A stretch of 5,741 bases of DNA, from assembly GCA_001805565.1 (NCBI GenBank), contig MHGM01000061.1, positions 5,292 through 11,032 of the forward strand, in the 5' to 3' direction. Origin of the DNA: Omnitrophica WOR_2 bacterium RIFCSPHIGHO2_01_FULL_52_10 (GTDB lineage Bacteria; Omnitrophota; Gorgyraeia; Zapsychrales; Zapsychraceae). A program made the position numbers and the translations under genes. Under the pieces are notes generated by a model. That model made no database searches, was not told the origin of the DNA, and saw nothing but the letters and a program-made list of their open reading frames with translations. Below are positions 1-4,372 of this stretch, one piece after another (position 1 is the stretch's first letter; each line of letters starts with the position of its first letter).

Positions 1-1269
1 AACGCACGCAAAACGATTTTCCGACTGGAGGTCAGGCGTCTTAAGGGCACAAGAGGGTGGCAAAAAAGCCGGGGCGAGGTGCTGGTCAATCTTTTCCGGG
101 GAGAAAATATCTTTTATGGCGACTATCTGGCCATCGAGGGAAAACTGCACAAGCCGTTCAACTTTTCTTCCGACAACAGATTTTCCTATCGCGACTACCT
201 TGATCGCAAAGGGATAAAATATATTTTGAGCGTCAAGAAACAGGGCCGCGTGGAAGTTCTGGGGAAGAACCGCGGCAGTCCGATCCATCAATATGTGATC
301 CGGTGCAAACATCGGCTCAGCGCTATTCTGGCGGCTCATTTCGTTGGGGCGGAGAAAGGCATCATGGAAGGGTTCCTGCTCGGCGACCGGTATAACATTC
401 CGCAACATATTAATGAACTGTTCCAAATGGCCGGGGTCGTGCATATTCTGGCCATATCGGGTTTTAATGTCGGGATCGTCGCGTACGCGACGTTTCTTTT
501 CTTGAAAATGTTTCCGCTGGGCCGGCGGGGGCATTACCTCCTGACGATCCTGATTCTGATCGCGTACGCGGTCTTGACCGGCGCCCAGCCGCCGGTGGTG
601 CGCGCCACCATCATGGCCGCGGTCTTTCTGGCCGGTTTTATCCTGGAGCGGGAGCCGGAATCCGTCAACACGCTGGCCTGCGCGGCGCTGCTTATTCTTT
701 TTCTGAATCCCGTGAACCTCTTTGACGTCGGGTTCCAGCTGTCCTTCGTGAGCGTTCTGGCGATCATTGTTTTTTATCCGAAATGCGTGAGCGTATTTTC
801 CAAATTAGATGATAAATCCGCCGAACGCGGCAAGACAATCGGGGCCGTGATGTCCGTTTTGAAATATATCGGCCAATCGTTCATCCTTTCCTTTTGTGCC
901 TATGGCGGGGTGGCGGTCATGGTCGCCTATTATTTCGAGCTTGTCACGCCGGTCGCTATTCTTGCCAATCTGGTTGTCATTCCGTTGTCCTCCCTGATTG
1001 TTGTTTTAGGGTTGGGGGTTTTACTCACCGGCCTGGTGCTGCCAACGGCCACATTTTTATTCGCCGATTGCATCCGGGTCCTTTTGGCCTTAATGGTCAA
1101 GACCGTTTTTTGGTGCGTACAGATCCCGGGGGCGTATTTCCGGGTGGCCAGCTTCCCGGCATGGGTCATGATCGTGTATTATTTGTTCATGATGGGCACC
1201 CTCTGGCTGCTGCGGCGCAAGACTTGCGCCGACCGGCATCTTGCCGAAAAAGCCACCCTTTTTTCCTAG
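1..1269 (+). CDS. comEC: ComEC/Rec2-family DNA-uptake channel protein, 5'-truncated by window edge
   Basis: Inner-membrane channel protein that carries single-stranded DNA into the cytoplasm during natural transformation. The frame is open from base 1, so the gene starts left of the window; 422 codons and a TAG are visible. The GTG at 79 is internal, because recognisable N-terminal domain sequence precedes and follows it. Codons about 1-90 look like the OB-fold-like N-terminal domain (DUF4131 type), with the usual FSYRDYLDRKGI motif at codons 61-72. The competence domain follows: HILAISGFN at codons 148-156 matches the family signature HLLAISGLH, GAQPPVVRA is at 194-202, and DVGFQLSF at 242-249. 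Several long hydrophobic segments run to the C-terminus. The protein ends soon after the last membrane segment (WLLRRK), so the C-terminal metallo-beta-lactamase-like domain of long ComEC proteins is absent. Family call is firm; active transformation in this host is not shown. Confidence 0.93.
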   Translation, partial: NARKTIFRLEVRRLKGTRGWQKSRGEVLVNLFRGENIFYGDYLAIEGKLHKPFNFSSDNRFSYRDYLDRKGIKYILSVKKQGRVEVLGKNRGSPIHQYVIRCKHRLSAILAAHFVGAEKGIMEGFLLGDRYNIPQHINELFQMAGVVHILAISGFNVGIVAYATFLFLKMFPLGRRGHYLLTILILIAYAVLTGAQPPVVRATIMAAVFLAGFILEREPESVNTLACAALLILFLNPVNLFDVGFQLSFVSVLAIIVFYPKCVSVFSKLDDKSAERGKTIGAVMSVLKYIGQSFILSFCAYGGVAVMVAYYFELVTPVAILANLVVIPLSSLIVVLGLGVLLTGLVLPTATFLFADCIRVLLALMVKTVFWCVQIPGAYFRVASFPAWVMIVYYLFMMGTLWLLRRKTCADRHLAEKATLFS

Positions 1270-1336
1270 TGGGCCCCCGTTTTTATTGTTTGAACAAATT
1301 CCTATTGTCCTGTAAAATAACGACTTAAGTGAAACG

Positions 1337-1378
1337 GTAAATGCGGGGTAAATGCGGGACGGTGTAAATGCGGGACAC
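1337..1378. repeat. 11-bp direct repeat GTAAATGCGGG, three copies
   Basis: Perfect copies lie at 1337-1347, 1348-1358 and 1364-1374. The first two abut and the third follows a 5-bp gap. The last copy is framed by GTGT (1362-1365 region) and ACAC (1375-1378), giving a weak inverted repeat. The motif could be a remnant of a mobile-element end or of a dispersed repeat; no transposase is present here, so the origin is unknown. Confidence 0.8.
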
Positions 1379-1388
1379 AATACTTATT

Positions 1389-1408
1389 TCGAATAAATTC
1401 GAATAAAT
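1389..1408. repeat. 10-bp tandem duplication TCGAATAAAT
   Basis: Two perfect adjacent copies at 1389-1398 and 1399-1408. The left side also forms a short inverted repeat, TTATT (1384-1388) with AATAA (1392-1396). The tract lies directly at the left border of the large palindrome 1410-1555, so it may be part of that element or a duplicated insertion site. The second idea is only inference. Confidence 0.7.
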
Positions 1409-1409
1409 T

Positions 1410-1555
1410 GACCGCCCCAAAGATCGCCCTTGCCCCTCGCATAAGCGCTGGAAAATTTCACGGAAATTTTCTGCGCATGCTCGGGATAAAATTCGCTCCC
1501 TTTGGGAGCAAATTTTACGGTGAGACTGGAGGGGTGAAGCTGTGAAAAAGCGGCC
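1410..1555. repeat. Imperfect palindrome with two internal hairpins, possible structured RNA or miniature element
   Basis: Four paired parts are visible by eye. Outer ends: GACCGC (1410-1415) faces GCGGCC (1550-1555), five of six pairs. Next stem: CTT-G-CCCCTC (1429-1438) faces GAGGGG-TG-AAG (1529-1539), nine pairs around a small internal loop. Inside are two strong hairpins. Hairpin A, 1445-1476, has arms beginning GCGC and ending GCGC, with a GGAAAATTT/GAAATTTTC core and one T-T mismatch. Hairpin B, 1487-1517, has TAAAATT-C-GCTCCC facing GGGAGC-A-AATTTTA across a TTT loop. The whole would fold as a branched structure on either strand. Neither hairpin is followed by a T-run, so they are not typical terminators. 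No function is assigned. Confidence 0.65.
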
Positions 1556-1579
1556 ATTGTCTGACAGGACGGGATGAAG

Positions 1580-1597
1580 AACGGCATGAACGGCATG
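1580..1597. repeat. 9-bp tandem duplication AACGGCATG
   Basis: Two perfect adjacent copies at 1580-1588 and 1589-1597, ending five bases before the -35 box of the bamD promoter. A direct repeat just upstream of a promoter could bind a regulator, or it could simply be a small slippage duplication. Nothing else distinguishes the two. Confidence 0.6.
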
Positions 1598-1602
1598 AAT
1601 AA

Positions 1603-1631
1603 TTGACAAACACAATAGAGTGTGCTAAAGT
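1603..1631 (+). promoter_or_regulatory. Sigma70-type promoter of the bamD-lptE-holA operon
   Basis: A perfect -35 box TTGACA (1603-1608) is followed after exactly 17 bp by TAAAGT (1626-1631). A TG one base upstream of this -10 box (1623-1624) makes it an extended -10. Transcription would be expected to begin near 1637-1640, which coincides with the bamD ATG at 1640, so the message would be leaderless or nearly so. It is the only strong promoter I see for the operon. Confidence 0.75.
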
Positions 1632-1639
1632 TTGCGCAT

Positions 1640-2602
1640 ATGCGTCGACTTATAATATTAATATTATTCTCCTTATTCAGCGGCATGACCTTAGGATCTT
1701 CCCGCGGGTTTGCATTCTGGGTCTGGACACCGGAAACCAATAAGTGGGAAAACCCTAAGTATGCCGTCAAGGATACTCCTTCCGAACAACTCCAGTATGC
1801 CCTGACCTTTTATCAGTCCCAGGAATACAAAGAGGCCATTTCGGAATTCCGCAAGCTGATCAATCACTATCCCCGGGCGCGGGAAGCCGCTGACGCCCAA
1901 TATTATATTGGCAGCAGCTGGGAACAAATGGATAATCCTCAAGAGGCGTTTAAAAACTACCAGGAAGTGATCGATAAATACCCTTTTAGCGAGCGTTCCG
2001 CCGAGATCGTCCAGAAGCAATACGATATCGCCGTGAAACTGCTTGAAGGCCGGGGCAAGCGGGGGCTTTTGGCCCAAACATTTTCTAACACGGATTATCC
2101 GGCCGTGGATATGTTCAAGGCCGTCATCAAGAACGCCCCTTACGGCAAGCTTGCGGCGCCAGCGCGCTACAAGATCGGATTGTATTTTTTGGAAAACGCC
2201 ATGTATCAGGAGGCGCGGGACGAGTTCGAGAAGGTGATGAACGATTATCCCGAGAGTGAATGGGCTAAGGCCGCCAAATATCAGATCGCCGTCTCGGACA
2301 GTAAGCGCTCCACCGACGCCCCGTATGATCAGAAGATCACGCAGGCCGCGGTCAAAGAATTCAAAGAATTCGTCGAACATTATCCCGACGCGGAACTTTC
2401 CAGCCAGGCGAAAGATCAGATCCAGGGGCTGCGGGACAAGGAAGCGGAGAGTAATTTCCACATCGCCCAGTTTTACGAGAAGAACAAAAAGTATGACTCG
2501 GCCAGGATCTATTATCAGATGGTCGTAGATGAGTTCCAGAATTCCCGCTGGACGGCCCAGGCGCTCAATAAAATCCGCGAATTGAGCGGAAAGGTTCAAT
2601 GA
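1640..2602 (+). CDS. bamD: BamD-like TPR protein of the outer-membrane beta-barrel assembly machinery
   Basis: Periplasmic TPR-repeat protein; BamD works with BamA to insert beta-barrel proteins into the outer membrane. From ATG 1640 it has 320 residues. Residues 1-25 form a signal peptide (MRR, a hydrophobic core, then SRGFA before FWVW). TPR-like helical pairs recur at about 47-80 (YALTFYQSQEYKEAISEFRK, then HYP), 84-117 (ending KYP), 155-220 (ending NDYP in its second half) and 235-316. An in-frame 9-bp duplication at 2354-2371 gives KEFKEF. The protein has no cysteine at all, so it cannot be a lipoprotein like E. coli BamD, and it is longer than the ~245 residues of that protein. A GTG start at 1622 is less likely because it lies upstream of the -10 box. 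There is no Shine-Dalgarno sequence before 1640. A related TPR protein such as a CpoB-like factor is an alternative; adjacency to lptE favours BamD. Confidence 0.82.
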   Translation: MRRLIILILFSLFSGMTLGSSRGFAFWVWTPETNKWENPKYAVKDTPSEQLQYALTFYQSQEYKEAISEFRKLINHYPRAREAADAQYYIGSSWEQMDNPQEAFKNYQEVIDKYPFSERSAEIVQKQYDIAVKLLEGRGKRGLLAQTFSNTDYPAVDMFKAVIKNAPYGKLAAPARYKIGLYFLENAMYQEARDEFEKVMNDYPESEWAKAAKYQIAVSDSKRSTDAPYDQKITQAAVKEFKEFVEHYPDAELSSQAKDQIQGLRDKEAESNFHIAQFYEKNKKYDSARIYYQMVVDEFQNSRWTAQALNKIRELSGKVQ

Positions 2603-3177
2603 CAAACGACCATCGACCATCGACCATCGACCATGGGCAAATAGGGTTTCGGTTTGCAGGGTCTATTGTCTATGGTCTCTTGTCGATGGTCTTAATAGCA
2701 AGTTGCGGTTACACCACCAAGTCAACGCTTCCTTCCGGTATCAAGACGATTCATGTCGAAACCTTCAAAAACAACATCGACTTCGCCGCCGAAGGAAGGC
2801 GCAATCTCTATTTGCCTTTATTGGAAATTAAAGTTAGAAACGCCGTTATCAACAGATTCTTGTTTGATGGAAATTTAAAGATTGCCGACGCGGACAAGGC
2901 GGATCTCGTCTTAAAAGGCCAGCTTTTGAGTTATGACCGGACGGCGCTACGCTATACGGACAATGATGATGTCTTGGAATATCGCATCCATATTACGGTT
3001 TCTTTGGAAATGTGGAACGCCCGGAAGGGGGAGACGGACTGGACGGAATCCGGTTTTGTGGGGGAAGCGACGTATTTTGTAACCGGCGCGTCGGCCAGAT
3101 CCGAGGAAGCCGCCGTTGAGGACGCCATCACGGATCTCGCTCGCCGGATCGTGGAACGCACTGTCGAAGCTTGGTAA
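2599..3177 (+). CDS. lptE: LPS-assembly lipoprotein LptE
   Basis: LptE plugs the outer-membrane barrel LptD and helps move lipopolysaccharide to the cell surface. The 192-residue product has a lipoprotein signal: a hydrophobic core at about residues 22-34 and a lipobox I-A-S-C with Cys36 as the predicted lipidated residue. The mature part opens CGYTTKSTLPSGIKTIHVETF, wholly in the style of the LptE family (CGY..., then LP..IKTI.V..F.N), and ends with an alternating helix of acidic and basic residues. The start ATG overlaps the bamD stop in ATGA, with GGAAAGG (2588-2594) as a likely ribosome site. Later starts do not work: ATG 2686 leaves only six residues before the Cys. The N-terminal region preceding the core is long (21 residues) and mostly made by a 7-bp repeat array. 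E. coli also has lptE directly before holA. Confidence 0.88.
   Translation: MTNDHRPSTIDHGQIGFRFAGSIVYGLLSMVLIASCGYTTKSTLPSGIKTIHVETFKNNIDFAAEGRRNLYLPLLEIKVRNAVINRFLFDGNLKIADADKADLVLKGQLLSYDRTALRYTDNDDVLEYRIHITVSLEMWNARKGETDWTESGFVGEATYFVTGASARSEEAAVEDAITDLARRIVERTVEAW
2607..2634 (+). repeat. Heptamer array (CGACCAT)x4 within the lptE start region
   Basis: Four perfect tandem units at 2607-2613, 2614-2620, 2621-2627 and 2628-2634, beginning eight bases after the lptE ATG. They encode roughly residues 4-12 of the precursor. Because 7 is not a multiple of 3, gain or loss of one or two units would shift the lptE frame, while three units would restore it. Confidence 0.95.
2662..2689 (-). repeat. 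Degenerate heptamer tract in the opposite orientation, encoding the LptE signal-peptide core
   Basis: Read on the plus strand, four 7-bp units follow one another: TCTATTG, TCTATGG, TCTCTTG, TCGATGG. The last is the exact reverse complement of CCATCGA, a phase of the upstream CGACCAT unit. GTCGATGGTC (2682-2691) is a perfect 10-bp inverted match to GACCATCGAC, which occurs three times in 2607-2634. The translated tract, SIVYGLLSMVL, is the hydrophobic core of the LptE signal peptide. The degenerate units may be an older, diverged array. Confidence 0.8.
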
Positions 3178-3200
3178 ATAGTAAATGGTGAATGGTTAAT
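3173..3200 (+). repeat. Degenerate heptamer tract GGTRAAT-like over the lptE stop codon
   Basis: Four 7-bp units: GGTAAAT (3173-3179), AGTAAAT (3180-3186), GGTGAAT (3187-3193) and GGTTAAT (3194-3200). The first contains the lptE TAA stop (3175-3177) and the rest fill most of the 39-bp gap to holA. Same period as the tracts at the lptE start, with a different but related unit (ATGGT is shared). Confidence 0.8.
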
Positions 3201-3216
3201 CGAGCCCCTCTGCTTT

Positions 3217-3873
3217 ATGACCTATCTGTTATTAGGTGAAGATTCTCTCGCCAAAGATCAAAAAATCACCGAACTAAAATATGAAATCCTTCCCTCGGGG
3301 GACGCCCTCGCCTTCGATTATGAAAGCCTTGATGGCACCGCAGTGGCGGCGAGCGCGCTGCAGAAAGCGCTTTTGACTTTGCCGGTCATCGGCCGGCGCA
3401 GGTTGATCGTCCTTCGTGCCGTCCATAAACTTGATCCGCGCGCCAAAGAAATTCTTCTGCGCTGCGTTGCTCAAAAACGGGATGATGTGGTCCTGGTCCT
3501 GGAGGCAGGTGATACGCAAGCATCCAACGCATTTCTGAAGAGCCTGGCGGCGCATTCAAAAGTTATCACCGTCGCGACTCGCAAACGCCAGAACGTCTTT
3601 GATATAACGAATGCTTTATCGGCGCGCGACCCCGTTGAGGCCTGCGCGGTATTGAATAATCTGTTTGCGCAAGGCGATCACCCGCTGCAGATCATGGGGG
3701 GGCTGATCTGGTTCTGGGGCAAATCACGGCCCCGGTTGTCTGATGAAAATTTTCGCAAAGGGTTAGAGGTGCTTCAGGAGGCGGATCTGAACATCAAACG
3801 CAGCCGTTTGAAGCCGGAACACGGGATGGAACTTCTGGTTGTCAAGCTCGTGGGATTATACGGCAAGAATTGA
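3217..3873 (+). CDS. holA: DNA polymerase III delta subunit, compact form
   Basis: Clamp-loader subunit that opens the beta sliding clamp during replication. The 218-residue product begins YLLLGEDSLAKDQ, the usual delta N-terminus, and continues with the domain I pattern: FDYESLDG (33-40), a segment ending LPVIGRRRLIVLR (55-67), then DDVVLVLEAGDT (89-100) and ITVATRKRQ (117-125). The C-terminal collar part is recognisable from VFDITNALSARDPVEA (127-142) through HPLQIMGGLIW (155-165) to EADLNIK and the final helix. Family members have about 330-345 residues. Here the ~65-residue domain II is essentially missing between 125 and 127, and domain III is shortened near 168-178. The frame is continuous, so I see no frameshift. 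ATG 3217 is the first usable start after an in-frame stop (3175-3177) and lacks a clear Shine-Dalgarno. Position after lptE and next to rpsT supports the call. Confidence 0.85.
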   Translation: MTYLLLGEDSLAKDQKITELKYEILPSGDALAFDYESLDGTAVAASALQKALLTLPVIGRRRLIVLRAVHKLDPRAKEILLRCVAQKRDDVVLVLEAGDTQASNAFLKSLAAHSKVITVATRKRQNVFDITNALSARDPVEACAVLNNLFAQGDHPLQIMGGLIWFWGKSRPRLSDENFRKGLEVLQEADLNIKRSRLKPEHGMELLVVKLVGLYGKN

Positions 3874-3900
3874 GGATGTTCAGTCGTGAGGTGATGGTTA

Positions 3901-3990
3901 GGGTAACGAAGCCCGTATCGGTTTACGTCTATCGGTTATGGTAAATAAACCTTACCGTTACCCAAGGACGAAACGGGCATCGTATCCTTG
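3901..3990. repeat. Interleaved inverted repeats in the holA/rpsT convergent gap
   Basis: GGGTAACG (3901-3908) faces CGTTACCC (3956-3963), a perfect 8-bp pair. Nested inside, GGTTTA (3920-3925) faces TAAACC (3946-3951). GCCCGT (3911-3916), inside the outer stem, faces ACGGGC (3973-3978) beyond it, giving pseudoknot-like crossing. CAAGGA (3963-3968) faces TCCTTG (3985-3990). TATCGGT occurs at 3916-3922 and again 14 bp on at 3930-3936, again a multiple of 7. Between two convergent genes this could act as a two-way terminator, but no T-run follows a stem on either strand. It may equally be a degenerate repeat of the lptE type. Confidence 0.55.
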
Positions 3991-4027
3991 ACCGTAGAAC
4001 ATTGCCGGCTTAGTGGGTTGGTTACAA

Positions 4028-4294
4028 CTACGAGGCGATGCTTTTGACGAGTTTGCTGAAACGGGCCTTGCGGCGGGAGGCCGTATTGTCGTGCAAGATA
4101 TGGCGCTTGGCGGCCTTATCCAGCTTTTTGTAGATCAGTTTCAGGGCGGATTGCGCTTCCGTGGCGCTTTTGGCGCTTACCAGGGTCAGAAATTTTTTGA
4201 TGGTTTTGCGCAGATCCGTCTTGATATCGAGGTTATGCAGGTGTCTTTTACGATTTCTGCGCAGGTCCTTGATGGCCGTTCTTCGTTGTGGCAC
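4028..4294 (-). CDS. rpsT: 30S ribosomal protein S20
   Basis: Primary-binding protein of the small ribosomal subunit that contacts 16S rRNA. The 88-residue, lysine/arginine-rich product matches S20 along its length. It opens (M)PQRRTAIKDLRRNRKR, contains DLRKTIKKF, then a middle KLIYKKLDKAAKRHILHDNTASRRKARFSK block cut here in two by the family's conserved KG-like turn (HDNTASRRKAR), and ends KLVKSIAS. The start is GTG (4294-4292), not the upstream in-frame ATG at 4372. GTG is preceded by AAGGAG at eight-base spacing and gives the length usual for S20 (87 in E. coli), whereas the longer form would add an un-S20-like hydrophobic leader read from the promoter. Non-AUG starts are known for S20 (UUG in E. 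coli). It converges with holA and diverges from murJ. Confidence 0.96.
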   Translation of the reverse strand: MPQRRTAIKDLRRNRKRHLHNLDIKTDLRKTIKKFLTLVSAKSATEAQSALKLIYKKLDKAAKRHILHDNTASRRKARFSKLVKSIAS

Positions 4295-4302
4295 AGCAAT
4301 AA

Positions 4303-4308
4303 CTCCTT
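4303..4308 (-). promoter_or_regulatory. Ribosome binding site of rpsT
   Basis: AAGGAG on the minus strand, eight bases before the GTG at 4294-4292. It is the strongest Shine-Dalgarno sequence in the window and decides the rpsT start in favour of GTG. Confidence 0.9.
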
Positions 4309-4324
4309 TTAAGTGACTTCGTAG

Positions 4325-4351
4325 TTCAAAAAATTTATGCACAAATATAAC
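4325..4351 (+). promoter_or_regulatory. Possible murJ promoter, facing the rpsT promoter
   Basis: TATAAC (4346-4351) is one base from a consensus -10 box and lies 14 bp before the murJ GTG. The best -35-like hexamer is TTCAAA (4325-4330), four of six matches at a short 15-bp spacing, so the call is weak. If real, its -10 box shares bases 4346-4349 with the rpsT -10 box, and the murJ leader would be only about eight bases. Confidence 0.35.
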
Positions 4352-4372
4352 AAATAAGGTTATCCGTGTCAA
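4344..4372 (-). promoter_or_regulatory. Sigma70-type promoter of rpsT
   Basis: On the minus strand, a perfect -35 box TTGACA (4372-4367) is followed after 17 bp by TATATT (4349-4344), one base from consensus. Transcription would start near 4337, leaving a leader of about 43 bases that contains the ribosome site. The -35 box overlaps the murJ GTG start codon (4366-4368) on the other strand. Confidence 0.85.

Larger units (their letters stand above)
1270..1639. other. Non-coding, repeat-rich region between comEC and bamD
   Basis: This 370-bp stretch contains no reading frame that resembles a known protein. Small frames exist on the minus strand (for example 1325-1615 and 1384-1770), but they run through palindromes, and one extends into bamD antisense. 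The region holds, in order, an 11-bp repeat (three copies), a 10-bp tandem duplication, a large imperfect palindrome with two hairpins, a 9-bp tandem duplication and the bamD promoter; each is listed separately. I see no clear T-tract terminator after comEC. The GGGCCCCCGTTTTT stretch at about 1272-1285 has T residues but no loop-bearing stem. Confidence 0.75.

Noticed and set aside
1268..1286. Rho-independent terminator after comEC
   Set aside because: There is a T-run, but the GGGCCC before it cannot form a stem with a loop of workable size.
1337..1378. CRISPR array
   Set aside because: Repeats are only 11 bp, with spacers of 0 and 5 bp, and no cas genes are present.
1445..1517. Hairpins A and B as comEC terminators
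   Set aside because: Neither is followed by a T-run on the plus strand, and they lie about 180-250 bp past the comEC stop.
1622..1639. bamD starting at GTG 1622
   Set aside because: The codon lies before the -10 box, so it would not be in the transcript from this promoter, and the ATG at 1640 gives a normal signal peptide.
1384..1770. Minus-strand frame across the comEC-bamD gap
   Set aside because: It reads through both hairpins and the bamD promoter and into bamD; no recognisable protein and no ribosome site seen. A frame spanning palindromes is expected to be open by chance here.
1691..2620. Long open frame on the minus strand opposite bamD (309 codons)
   Set aside because: It mirrors the bamD codons, has no family resemblance, and lies opposite a gene with clear signal peptide and TPR pattern.
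4013..4312. Plus-strand 99-codon frame opposite rpsT
   Set aside because: Exact antisense of rpsT, which has full-length S20 similarity and its own promoter and ribosome site.
4292..4372. rpsT starting at the ATG at 4372
   Set aside because: The added 26 residues are unlike S20, and that start lies upstream of the predicted transcription start. GTG 4294 has a strong AAGGAG.
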